From assembly GCA_033064195.1 (NCBI GenBank), contig JARBJD010000153.1, forward strand, positions 1 through 64,000: DNA of 64,000 nt. Direction: 5' to 3'. Positions 23,185-32,750 of this stretch are shown one piece after another. The notes under the pieces were generated by a model. That model was not told where the DNA came from and did no database searches. It saw only the letters and a list, made by a program, of their open reading frames with translations. Position 1 is the stretch's first letter; every line of letters begins with the position of its first letter. Made by a program: the position numbers and the translations under genes. The stretch comes from Blattamonas nauphoetae (Eukaryota; Preaxostyla; Oxymonadida).

Positions 23185-23597
23185 GGAAGATGTTGTGAAA
23201 GAGGCGCGTGAGGACGAGGATCGCGCGTTGGTGGGTGGATGCCTATCAGGATCTGTGGAGAACCTGCTCGAGCAGCTTCTTCGGGCTGACCTTCTCCGAA
23301 GTTAACAAAAGCTGAAGTAGCTCGATTTCGGTGGAAGGACGAGGCAAGACTGGGTAAGGTTGAGGTATGCGTTTCTTCCACGTTGAGAATTCTTTTGGAC
23401 AAAGTTGTGTTCCAGTGCTAATAAGAAGTCATCTGCGGGTCGTGGCGATTGAAATGATTGTGAGAAAGGTTCGAAGAGTGAGTTGATAAGGAGGTTTATC
23501 TAAATATCATATTTCTAACAGTTGAGGATGGAACTCCCTTTATCTGACGACAAGTTGACTACATCCCAAAGACCACGAGAATTGCATTAACATGTGT

Positions 23598-23818
23598 CAA
23601 ATGTTTATAAAAGAAATTGAGAGAAATACAATGTGAAATGAATAGACTCAAATCCGTCCTCTCAATGACTGTGAACAATGATCAATCCCATAATGACGAT
23701 CTCACCCATATTTTAGGTGTTTTTCTCGATACAGAGACATTTCGGCGCGGAATGACTACCCTCACTGAATTCCTACTTCAGAAATCTCACATCTCACCCC
23801 CATGTTACGTATTTTTAA
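23598..23818 (-). repeat. Right inverted repeat of the host-gene insert
   Basis: This is the inverted partner of 17897-18105. The strongest block (GATCAATCCCATAATGACGA onward) lies at about 23678-23817. It ends 28 bases before the MITE. Confidence 0.88.
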
Positions 23819-23846
23819 ATTTTTCGGCTTTTTGAAAGGACTATTA

Positions 23847-24442
23847 TAGTGGTGTCACCAATACGTTCGATGTCAACAATTCGTGCTTTTTTCTGGAATT
23901 ATCACTTTTGGTCAAACTAAGAAAAAAATAAAATTTTAGAATTTTCTTCCCACTGGATCCCAAAAAATCCTCACAATAGCTCTTTTCAACCACTTTTTTC
24001 ATGTGTTCTCGTCATAACTTCACAACCTGTGAACCAATTTTGATGAAATTTTCCACTGAAACGTTTGTTTGGTGAAATGAACATTTTGAAAAAAAATTGG
24101 AAAAAAAATCATGGGTATCTGGGACGATATGAAAAAAGGCTGTTTTTCGCCCAGAAAAATATCATGGGAAAAAATTTTTTATTTTTTTGAGTGTCTTTTA
24201 TCGATATGTTTACGAAAATAATGCTTTTTCTTCGGTCTCAAACGGATGTCTGGATATGGAAAAATGATCGTCGAAAGTTTGGAAAATGTGTGGCGTTTCG
24301 CTGTATAACGTGTTTTGAGGTTTTCTCAGGATCCAGTGGGAAGAAAATTCTAAAATTTTATTTTTTTCTTAGTTTGACTAAAAGTGATCATTCCAGAAAA
24401 AAGCACGAATTGTTGACATGGAACGTATTGGTGACGCCACTA
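23847..24442. mobile_element. MITE of about 596 bases with TTA target duplication
   Basis: Inverted ends of about 120 bases begin TAGTGGTGTCACCAATACGT on the left and TAGTGGCGTCACCAATACGT on the right (minus strand). TTA flanks both ends (23844-23846 and 24443-24445), the type of three-base TWA duplication made by PIF/Harbinger transposases. No coding frame of note lies inside. The right-hand TTA belongs to the Polinton TIR sequence, because the left TIR has the same bases without the MITE. Confidence 0.82.
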
Positions 24443-25450
24443 TTATGTCTGACATACTCAGAGACAAGTTCACAGTTCTCTTCTTTCATTGACTGAATCA
24501 AAGCTTGCTTGGCATCTGTTCGACGTTTTTCACTCCCCTTTGGAGGGTTCGAAGTCTTTAGCGAGACATATGTAGTATTCACTGTTGTGATTTAATACAA
24601 ATTAAAAAATCAAAAAAATAAAAAAACATAAATGAAATGTGAAGTGAGGTGTTGGAACTTTTTATTTCTTGTTCCTTGATTCTTCCTTGTTGTGCCGGCA
24701 TTCATCTTGCTTCTTCCTTTTTTGTTTCTTTCTACTTTGCAGTGCCTACTTTCGACTTCTTCATTCATTCATTTTTCAATCATTCATTCATTCATTCATC
24801 ATTCAATTTTTCAAGTTTGTATGATTGTACCGTAGGACTCTCACCCTGTGAGGGTTCGAAGTCTCGAACTGAGACAACCCGATACTCCTTTGGGGATCAC
24901 TCTATCATGATCCTACTCAATGACTACTGCTGGCGAATTCCTTGAAGGGTTAAGTCTTGGGTGGGCATGATTTACGGTCAAACTCTCTATCGAGAATCTG
25001 AAGCCAACATGAACCCCGGGGCGGATTCCTAGAAATCCACCGTCTCCAATTCAACCTTCAATTCGTTCTACGCATTAGCCACGAGGGCACCATTTTGCCT
25101 GAGTATCAAGGGAAATTACGTCGAGGTATCATACTTCAACTTTTTTGGAAATTTTGAATTTTTGAATTTTTGAATTTTTGAATTTTTGGAATTTTTGAAT
25201 TTTTGAATTTTTGAATTTTTGGAATTTTTGAATTTTTTGAAATTTTCCTAAGTATTGTTTTTGAATTTTTTTGTGAATTTTTGAATTTTTTTAAATTTTT
25301 GAAATTGTTTTGGCATTTTGAAACTTTTTCTTTTTTTGAAATTAAGATTGCCCCTCGCCTGAATCGAACCACCCCCTAGAAACGGGTGGACACTGGAACA
25401 TACCCACTGAGCTACTAGCTCCTGAAAATGTTAGTTTCGACCTGTGCCTT
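24443..25450 (-). repeat. Right terminal inverted repeat of the Polinton
   Basis: This is the inverted counterpart of 1-962. The last matching bases are CCTGTGCCTTA at about 25440-25450, after which the sequence changes to unrelated flank. It carries the same tRNA-like head (on the minus strand) and an expanded tract of TTTTTGAA-type units (25138-25300). The right copy is slightly longer because of that tract. Confidence 0.92.
25352..25422 (-). other. tRNA-like head of the right TIR with Pol III boxes A and B
   Basis: This is the mirror copy of the left head. Box B reads on the minus strand at 25361-25371 and box A at 25405-25415. Conservation of both boxes in both ends suggests the tRNA-like part belongs to the element and is not flanking host DNA. 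Confidence 0.6.
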
Positions 25451-25496
25451 ATACCTCGAATGTTCAGATCTGCTATATATTCCTTTTATCGTCTAC

Positions 25497-25740
25497 CTAT
25501 CTCCCCTCGTTAAAAAGCATGGATTTATCACGGGAACGACTTTTTTACCCCCGTTAAAAGCACGACTTTTTCTCGTCAGCGATTTTTTCAAAATTAGTTA
25601 GATTTTCCTTTTTAACTTTTTACCCCCGATTAAAAGCATGCCTTTTTCACGGGAGCGATCTGCTAAATCTTAATTCTTGGCCACTTGTTACCCTCGTTAA
25701 AAAGCATGACTTTTTCACGGGAGCGATTTTGCTATATATT
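25497..25740 (+). repeat. Four dispersed-tandem hairpin units
   Basis: Four degenerate copies (about 25505-25540, 25550-25590, 25620-25662 and 25690-25726) each contain CCCGTTAAAAAG, a short loop around CATGA, then CTTTTTCACGGG. The arms are complementary, so each unit can form a hairpin of about 11 pairs. Units are separated by unrelated AT-rich sequence of different length. No gene is seen in this stretch. Confidence 0.65.
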
Positions 25741-25827
25741 GAATTTATTGACAAAGTTTTCAAATTTTAAATCTGCTATAGTGTCTTTTTTTCGGGTATA
25801 AAGTTTCTGATTTTTCGGGATAATTTC

Positions 25828-26120
25828 AGGACCGGATAGTCTAGTGGTATTGGTGAGTGCACGCACTACTACTACTAAGCTGAAGGTCCTAGGTTCAATT
25901 CCTGGCGGAAGCATTTAATTTCACATATCACTGCCCTTTGGCATGGTCTAGGCCCTTGGCAAGACCAACGTACGTCTCCGGAACTCAAACCGATACAAAT
26001 GAGTTCCGATGCCGGTCTAAAAGGGACCGATGAGAAGGGTCGCAACCTTCGGAACCTTGAAAAAATACACCAGCTTCCGCCAAAATCAAGGTTTTTGCAT
26101 TTTTGGAAATTTTCGAAATT
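25828..26120 (+). mobile_element. tRNA-derived SINE-like sequence
   Basis: GATAGTCTAGTGG near 25837 resembles box A and AGGTTCAATTCC at 25890-25901 resembles box B, with normal tRNA spacing. The acceptor ends do not pair, so it is not a working tRNA. The head is followed by about 200 bases of non-tRNA body (with GGCCCTTGGCAAGACC and GAGTTCCGATGCC blocks) and then an AT-rich tail, the layout of a tRNA-derived SINE. Other genomic copies would be needed to prove it. Confidence 0.45.
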
Positions 26121-27040
26121 TTGCTTCAACTTGAAAGTTTGAAGTAACTGAACTCTGGAAGAGAATTTTTCTCTAAGATTGACAACTTTCTGAAATGAAA
26201 ATGACTTTTACTCCAAGTATTTTCTGAATTGTCAATCGGCATGGAGAAAAAGCTATAGTAGTGGTGTCTAAGGAGTGGGGGTTCCCAAATCGACTTCTAT
26301 ACTACTCATGATGGGGCCAGTAAGAATTCAATGTTGATCTAAAGGGGCGAAAATTGTGATGGGCATCACAGAGAATGAATGTCACGAATTGATGGCACCA
26401 AAAATGTGGTCCACCATCACTCCAATGTTTGAAAACGTGAACATCGGAAAAGAATATGTCGGTGAAGATGTGCTGAACACAGTGAATAGTGAAACCTGCG
26501 GTGTGTCTGAGAAAAATGCTAAACACGGTAAAAATGCGTTGGATAAGTTTTGAGCCATCCTGCTTCCAACCGCACATCGTCAGGACGTGAACGGGGGCTA
26601 TACTAAAGAAATTTCGTCCCTTTTCTGATTTTGAAATAGAATGTTCCAATGAAGAAATGTCCTATTTTTGTTGGAGTTGTTGGTTTGTGGCCTCCTCCCG
26701 ATGCCGTTGAACAAGTGTTTCAAGATGTTGCTACATTTGAGTCGGAATGTCAGTACATCGAACACGATCCCACACTTCGCACATGTCGCAAACATCCGTT
26801 CTGTTCGCGGCCTGTTTTACGCAGCTCTCCGTCAATCTTTACATTTTGTCCATTGATAAAGTTGTGTCAGGGAAGAATCGTGTGAAATCCCTGAATACCA
26901 ATGTTTTAGGTTCGAGTGTGAGACGAGTAGAATCGAACATTGGGAAGACGCCTTGGATGCCTTCCTCACGAAGATTTCGTCGATCATAAAAGCAACATGC
27001 CCCAGAATGAACAAGAGAAAGAACTTCAGTGAAGTCCTCA
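26121..27040. other. Intergenic stretch with unconvincing coding fragments
   Basis: Plus-strand frames at 26356-26553, 26649-26885 and 26953-27279 have ordinary composition (for example FESECQYIEHDPTLRTCRKH) but change frame repeatedly and match no family I know. They may be fragments of a decayed host or transposon gene. The sequence CTATAGTAGTGGTGTC near 26253 recalls the MITE end, but no partner end is visible. Confidence 0.3.
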
Positions 27041-27044
27041 GAGC

Positions 27045-27600
27045 TTACGTAGTAAATGCGGTCATAGTATGGGGGATGAAATCATCGTCCGAGTCATCTT
27101 CATCGTGGGGAAATTCGTCACTAGAAAGTGACGAATCTCTAGCTACATCTTCCGTCCTGTCCACTGTCATCGATTCAGAAAATATTGGCACTTCTACTGA
27201 GGGGATCAGGAGCAATGGATGGATCTCTTCTCGAGATGGACTTGTGGTTGCTGCTTTCTTCTCTGAAGCTGGTGTCTGAAGAAATGAAAGAAAAGTGATT
27301 ACTGCCTCTGGGAACATCTGCTCGGAGTTGCAGTTGTGTGAAAAGGTTGTCAGTTCGCTTTCTTTCAGTACTCGTCTGTCTTTTTCTTGATCTCCGACGA
27401 AGATTCTGCAATTCTTTCCTTTTCATTTTTTCCTCAAGTTCGGTTCTCCAGTAGAAGTCTAAAAATAAAGAAAGAATGAACATTGTTTTCGTGGAGAATA
27501 TAAATCAATTTCGTACCAATCTGATCTCCAGATTCGTCGTATCCATCAAACGTGTTTTTTCGTCGGTTTGAGATGTGAGGATTTGTTCAGTGTCTAAAAA
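27045..27600 (-). CDS. Unknown small gene with two short introns (5' end unresolved)
   Basis: Three exons fit one reading frame: 27517 upward to about 27596, then 27316-27458, then 27045-27275. The introns are 27459-27516 (58 nt, GTACGA...TTTTAG) and 27276-27315 (40 nt, GTTCCC...TTCAG). The product has a basic arginine/lysine-rich middle (LRRRSRKRQTSTERKR) and an acidic end (DEFPHDEDDSDDDF). The charge pattern suggests a nuclear protein, but no domain is recognised. The first exon and start are not certain. Confidence 0.45.
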
Positions 27601-27741
27601 ACCAAATTTTTGGTGGAAAAACGAAAAAAGTGTCACACCTCTTAATTAAATTGAATCTTTACTGGAGTTTGTCAAAATCGTCGTGAGATATGATAAAAAT
27701 ATGACAATGTCATGAAGCGACGGAGTTCGAGATGCATCTGG

Positions 27742-28041
27742 TTATGGAGGGAAGAAGCGTATTTGTCGCCAGATTCCTGCTTCGGTAAATTCTTTTTCGA
27801 TTTTGTGCATGTAGGGAGAAGAATTTAGTTTATCTTCAAATTCACCAACAAAAATGTCTTCAACGAGTGCGTAGACACGTCGAATTTGGTCCTTCTGTGG
27901 AGGAGAGCTTCCAATAAAAATATACTCAAGTCCATCTTTACTCTGACGCAGTACTGCCTGAGTTCAACTATGTTCTTTCTTTAATTCTTCATCCTTCTTC
28001 AATTTTTGATTCCGGTTCAGTAGTTCGCTTGTTTTGGACAT
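27742..28041 (-). pseudogene. Small unknown gene, 100 codons with one internal stop
   Basis: From the ATG at 28041 the frame reads MSKTSELLNRNQKLKKDEEL and on to a C-terminal EAGIWRQIRFFPP before TAA. A single in-frame TGA lies near codon 29. The rest looks coding, with a helix-rich LEYIFIGSSPPQKDQIRRVY block. It may be a recently broken gene, or a downstream start or an unseen intron may avoid the stop. No family is recognised. Confidence 0.35.
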
Positions 28042-28104
28042 AAGAAAAAGGAAATATGGGGAATCGTGGTGGATTTATTCGGAGTAAAATCAAAAAAGGA
28101 CAAT

Positions 28105-28332
28105 TTAAAGTTGATTAAAACAAAGACAGGATAGTAATTCTGGAGTGAACATCGATTCGAAGTTTGGGTCCATTTTCACACAAATGAAATTGATTATTCT
28201 ACAAGCTGAATTCTCGGTGGAATACTGATCTCCCCAGTCCTCATGAATCTCGAACAATGCATGCACATCAACATCAGTGATCTTTTCGACTTCCTCCTCC
28301 TCCTTTAGTGGTGGATTGTCGGGCAGTTGCAC
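28105..28332 (-). CDS. Unknown small acidic protein, about 75 residues
   Basis: The frame begins MQLPDNPPLKEEEEVEKITD and ends FTPELLSCLCFNQL. Composition and charge look coding, but no domain is recognised and the true start may lie upstream in another exon. It lies just beside the Harbinger element and on the same strand as the two small genes before it. Confidence 0.35.
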   Translation of the reverse strand: MQLPDNPPLKEEEEVEKITDVDVHALFEIHEDWGDQYSTENSACRIINFICVKMDPNFESMFTPELLSCLCFNQL

Positions 28333-28610
28333 ATTTCGAATCCTAAATGGCGGAATAAAATGCCTAAATGAAGACTATATTGATTCACTTTTCTCCGAAT
28401 TCGGAAACGAACTGAAAATGGAGAAGCACAATTATCTTCGCAAAAGAGTCACTTCACATGTTGCTCAGATTGTCTGACGAAATTGGGAGAATTCGAGCTA
28501 TCTGACAAAGAAATTGAGCATACAGTGAGTTGAATTCTATGTGGAACTGACTATTTGTTCATTGTTTCTTCTTTTCTTCCCTCTATGTCATCACGGCCTT
28601 TTCGGTTTTC

Positions 28611-30074
28611 CATTGGACGATTTGCGAAATGGTTCGATCATTTCGAAATGAATTGCATTTCGAAATACATCTCCTCATTTCGAAATACACTCATTTATTT
28701 CAAAAGTCAATATTTTTAAGGGATAGTGAAGTTGAGGAAAGTTGATAAGGAAGGGAAGAGGAAATGAACAACAAAAGTGACTGATTTGTCAAGTTATTGA
28801 AGGTCAACTTGAACAGGTCCACGTCTCTGAAGATCTAGAGCAATTTCAGCTTGAAATATCTCTTCTTCGACTCCTTCATCCAGTCTTGTGAGAGGATGGA
28901 GGGTAATGTGGTGATTTGTGAACAGGATGCAGAGATGGGACACGGAATACAGCTTGGCGAGAGTGTGTTTCCGAGTGCCCTGTAAAATACGAAAGAGGCT
29001 CTTATGTCGCCCAAAAAAGCGTTCCACAATCACTCTATGTGTTGTATGTTCACCATCATCCTGCGCATCCGTGATGATCGCGTTGTGAAGAGCACGTCCC
29101 CCCACATATGCCGAATCTGTCAGGTATCTTTCCTCTCCGAGGATTCGAGTAATTTCTGGCCAGTGTGTTTGATGGACCATCCAATCGTGAACTGCACCTT
29201 CAGCTGGACGCGAAATTGTGGCGAATCGTCCTGTCACGATGTTGACCCCACAATTCCAGTTGACACAATGAAACTTGTTTTTGCCTGAATCATGAGTGTC
29301 AACAGGTCGAGTTTGGTCTCGTGGAATCGGTATTCTCACAACCGTGCAATCAAAGACGAGGGCAATATCGGGTATGGCTGGATCGCGATCTCTTGTTTGA
29401 GTTAGGAGGGCTGGGGTGAGTATGGCATTAAGGTATTCGATTGTCTGCCACAAAACTCGCCATCCGGTACTCTCACCTTTAACCAAATGCATCGTACTCA
29501 TGTAGTCTACATGAAATGACGCCGTATGGAAAAGGAAAGTACGAGGAAGATTTGATCGGCTGTGTTTTTTATCATCGAGGGTCGTCCGATTCTAGAACGG
29601 GGCAGATGATCTACGATTGAGATGATTGAGTGTAATCCTTCTTCCGTAAAGCTGGTTCGTCGAAGACGGAGATTGTCGGGATTCTGCGCAGTTGACTTTA
29701 GATATTCAAGAATCGTTTGTACTCGTTGACGTCGATCATTTTCGTACTGTTGGCGGACACGCTGTCTATTTCTCGCAATGTTTTCGGACATGTTCAGAGA
29801 CTCCTCCAAATTTCTAGGTGGAGGTGGTCTGGGCACCACTGTATTTTTTTCGTGATAGTTTGTGGGATTCAGTTGAAGATGCAGAGAGGAGAGATCGAAA
29901 TAAACCGAGTTGGTGAGAACTTTGTGTTGATGTGATCAAACCCTTTACTCGTATCATTTCGATCCAACCCCTTCTGTTTCGAAACGTTTCGCGCATTTCG
30001 AAACAAGGTCTCAGAATGCGAAATACATCAAATCATTGCAATTTAAAAGGATTTGTTTCTCAAATCGTCCATTG
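28611..30074 (-). mobile_element. PIF/Harbinger DNA transposon, about 1.46 kb
   Basis: The ends share a short inverted motif (CATTGGACGATTTG at 28611-28624 and CAAATCGTCCATTG at 30061-30074), and just inside both ends lie several copies of TTTCGAAAT-type words. Between them is a DDE_Tnp_4 transposase. The target duplication is not clear, so the exact tips may be off by a few bases. Confidence 0.7.
28794..29839 (-). pseudogene. Harbinger-type transposase (DDE_Tnp_4), frameshifted
   Basis: The N-terminal part (29507-29839, about 110 residues) is helical and basic, like the DNA-binding part of HARBI1-like transposases. The catalytic part (28794-29501) has the first acidic residue in VFDCTVVRI, the second in ERYLTDSAYVG and the third in HRVIVERFFGRHK, the usual D-D-E order with the RxxVE signature. 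The two parts lie in different frames, with one shift around 29502-29520. That makes the enzyme inactive unless an intron removes it. Confidence 0.8.
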
Positions 30075-30435
30075 TCGATTTGTGGAAAATTTGTTGAAAA
30101 CTTGAAAGATCAAGCCACTGTACTACTTTTGAAAACCTTTCGTCTGGTGGACAAATCGTTGTGGATGAGCATCATTCGGTTGTTGATGGCTTTTTTCTGA
30201 ATAGAAGGGATCACTATGATCTATCCGCAAAAAAATACAAATTTATGCAGTCAGAGTACTCCTCATTCTCAAAGTTGTAAAAATTTGAGATACTTCGTTT
30301 TTTACGAGCTGGGGTACGCTCCCAAGTTTTCAAAAATTTGGACACATTTGTGCTCAACAGCTCCCATGTCCATGAATTCCCATCTCATCTTTATTAAATT
30401 GAGTATTCGAAAAACCCAAACTCATTTGCACTAAA

Positions 30436-32203
30436 ATGGCCAGTCAGGCAGAAAACATGAAAAAAGATGATCCAACCCAACATTTTTGGATCTACGAACT
30501 GTTCTCTAAACAGATCCCGATGAAAACGGGTCATGTTCGCGACTCAAGATCTCTAATGCAATGTCTTGACCGGTTAACTGAGAATAAATCAGCCATTCGC
30601 AGTGATGCAATTCAGGAAGTAATCCTCCTAGCCCGCAATGCATCATTTCACAACTCGGACTTAGAAGAATATGAAGAAACAGCTCTTAGCGGGTTACTAA
30701 CAGTACCTTCCTTTTGTTCAGAAGAAATGGTTCTACTCTTTCAATCAGTGCATCAGAAAAAGTCCTGACATCCCCACAACTATCTCGGCTTTCAGAGCGA
30801 TATCTCTCATAGCTATCAACTCAACGTCTTCTATGCTCCTCTCATTTCAAGATTTACTTGGACTTGCGCCGTCTATGTATCGAACAACTGCCCTCACTGT
30901 CACAGCCTCATTTGTAGAGGCCCTTACAACTTGTCTGGTTTTCTCAACTGAAGATGTGTTTGACTTTTATGAACCAATGTTGACATTCTGTGCCAATATC
31001 TTGTCACGTCGAATGACTTCTGAATCAAAGAAAGTTTTCTTTCCCACGACGACAAAGAATCCATTATCACCATCGTGTACACCAAACATTCTGATTGACG
31101 AATGTGACACTGATGGTGATATGGATGGAAACGTGCCTGAAGAACAATCTGAAGCAACAACAAGTTCCTCAGAAATTGAGACCAAGCGAGAGAAAAAGCC
31201 ACCTCGAAGAGGAAAACGAAAAGCAAAAGCTCTGCAAACACACCCCTCACAACAATCAACAGAACACCCGAAGATAACGCATCCGGACGTCCACGAAATC
31301 TCACAAACACCACACCTATCCAATACACCTCGTTCACACACTCCCAAATCATCTCTATCTCAATATAACACGAACAGTGACACATCATTCGACATTTTTC
31401 GTCATCAAAGTGAATCACCGTCCGGCACGGCAACCAGCCGAAAACACACACCCCCCCTTCCATCTCCATCACCAGTGTACCAAATAACCCTCTCAAACAC
31501 GACAACAGTGATCAAATTAAGCCGTCAAAATGAGAACTCTGCTCGTTCGCATCTGGTGACTCGAACATTCGATGCCCTCTCCTTCTTCTTCTCTGTACTT
31601 GGATTCCGTTTCCCCCAATCACACCATTTTCTGGAATTCGCCGGAAGATATCTTGTGGATCCCTCTCCAGACGTTCGGATTGCGGCATCCAACCTGATCG
31701 CCATCTTCGAGACAATTGGTGAGCGAGAGAACGAGAACCCAAACCATATCGATGATGATGCTGTGATCAATTGGGCAAAAGCTGCACTTTCTGCACTCTC
31801 TCAGGAATCAGTTCACCAAAAGTCAAAGAAAGACCGGTCAGAGCAGAGAAAGGCGATGCGATCAGTTCTTCGTTTTTTGGAGGACGGAAATGAACCGACA
31901 CAGACATTTCGGTTTGGATCGTATCATTTTGAGTTGTCTGGGTGGCCGATGCTTTCACGAATGAATTGGTTGGTGTCGATCATTGGACCTGGGATGGATC
32001 TGAGCGTTGCCAGGAATACGAACGTACAGGATTGTTTTGGAATTGACAGACCGCTCAAAGCAGATGCGATCGTGAGACAACGAGGTGGTGGAAGAGTGAA
32101 GGTCGACAAACACTCTGCCCTTGGGAAATCAAGGTTCACAGTGAGAGACCGCGAAAGAAGGAAAAAAGGCGAGAAAAAGGATTCATGGCTTGAACATGAC
32201 TAA
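30436..32203 (+). CDS. IFRD-family protein (interferon-related developmental regulator)
   Basis: The best model joins 30436-30702 and 30722-32203 across a 19-base intron and gives 582 residues. The N-terminal part (about residues 30-190) is an armadillo-like helical region as in IFRD1/IFRD2. A serine/threonine- and basic-rich linker follows (about 210-330). The C-terminal part has the IFRD signature: KSKKDRSEQRKAMRSVLRFL, then a FRFGSYHFELSGW block, and a basic end with ALGKSRFTVRDRERRKKG. IFRD proteins act in transcription control, and IFRD2 also binds inactive ribosomes. Without the intron the frame would stop near 30768, so either the tiny intron is real or the gene has a frameshift. Confidence 0.8.
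30703..30721 (+). other. Putative 19-nt spliceosomal intron in the IFRD gene
   Basis: GTACCTTCCTTTTGTTCAG begins with GT, ends with CAG and has a pyrimidine-rich middle. Removing it restores one frame through the conserved armadillo-like region. TTACTAACAG, a near-perfect branch-point word, lies just upstream, so a longer intron using a different 5' site cannot be excluded. Confidence 0.45.
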
Positions 32204-32298
32204 CCCTGAACATTTCAAAACTCTTCTATCCTAATCCTTGTTCTCAAAGTCGACCGTTCTTTATCTTTCGAGCACATGAAGATTGTTGTGACAAAAAA

Positions 32299-32369
32299 GG
32301 CGACGACAGGTTTCGATCCTGCTCACGTCGATTAAAAGGTCTACTGCTCTTCCATTGAGCTACGCCGCC
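32299..32369 (-). tRNA. tRNA-Lys(TTT): tRNA-Lys (anticodon TTT)
   Basis: The 71-base minus-strand sequence starts GGCGGCG and ends CGTCGCC, which pair as an acceptor stem with one G-U. The D stem GCTC/GAGC and T stem GCAGG/CCTGT pair. The anticodon loop contains CCTTTTAA with TTT as anticodon. The anticodon stem pairs only if the loop has eight bases and the variable loop four, which is slightly irregular. The T loop reads ATCGAAA, a form more usual in initiator tRNAs. A T-rich run follows as Pol III terminator. Confidence 0.8.
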
Positions 32370-32554
32370 GGACCAACAAAGACTTTTATTGTTGATTTGA
32401 ACTCTATGAAAGCCTCAAGATTCGTCTGGACTGAAAAAGAAGTATTGGTTTCAGAGGCAAGCCGGATCGTGAAAGAAACAAAATAACAATGGGATTCACT
32501 GGATCTGGAGCCAAAATGAAAGAAAACAGTTTTTTTTGACATTGACAAAAAAAT

Positions 32555-32625
32555 AGCGGCGACAGGAATCGAACCTGCGACTTCTGATTAATGGGAACAG
32601 CACTCTTCCACTGAGTTACGTCGCT
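32555..32625 (-). tRNA. tRNA-Met(CAT): tRNA-Met-like (anticodon CAT), possibly initiator
   Basis: The 71-base minus-strand sequence starts AGCGACG and ends CGCCGCT; six of seven acceptor pairs form and the first pair is A-T, as in initiator tRNAs. D stem ACTC/GAGT and T stem GCAGG/CCTGT pair. The anticodon loop CCCATTA gives CAT; a C before the anticodon is also known in animal and plant initiators. The three G-C pairs typical for initiators are absent and the T loop is of elongator type, so the sub-class stays open. A run of T follows the gene. Confidence 0.78.
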
Positions 32626-32750
32626 GAGACCATACCATGAGTTTGAGTTGCGATTGTCTCACGTTGTTCAACACCACGTCAGCGTAAAACTGCTCATGAC
32701 ACGATTTCTTTTCGTTGAATATGAACAATTCGGCCCCTTCCATGAAATGT

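Larger units (their letters stand above)
17897..23818. mobile_element. Insert with host-type gene, framed by about 210-base inverted repeats
   Basis: About 5.9 kb between capsid-like gene 2 and the right TIR are bounded by an inverted pair (17897-18105 and 23598-23818). The interior is GC-richer than the Polinton and codes, on the minus strand, a relative of the host surface proteins at 37597-41316 and 44046-51098. It is therefore a captured or inserted host-type gene. The inverted pair could be the ends of an unknown DNA transposon or the scar of a rearrangement. I cannot see a convincing target duplication. Confidence 0.7.
1..25450. mobile_element. Polinton/Maverick element, broken, with nested insertions
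   Basis: The span is bounded by terminal inverted repeats of about 1 kb (1-962 and 24443-25450). Between them lie the hallmark Polinton genes: protein-primed DNA polymerase B, integrase, FtsK/A32-type packaging ATPase and capsid-like proteins. Similarity between the two ends runs to the first base of the window, so the true left tip may lie just outside and no target duplication can be read. The element looks broken, with about five to seven coding breaks, and is interrupted by at least three foreign segments. The terminal repeats are still mostly near-identical apart from one diverged block, so I infer a moderately old insertion. The coding part is more AT-rich than the host genes to the right. 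Confidence 0.93.

Noticed and set aside
17872-23860. TATAGTGGTGTCA occurs both at the end of capsid-like gene 2 and at the MITE left tip
   Set aside because: The shared 13 bases lie inside a coding sequence in one case and the similarity stops at once; a chance match is more likely than a common origin.
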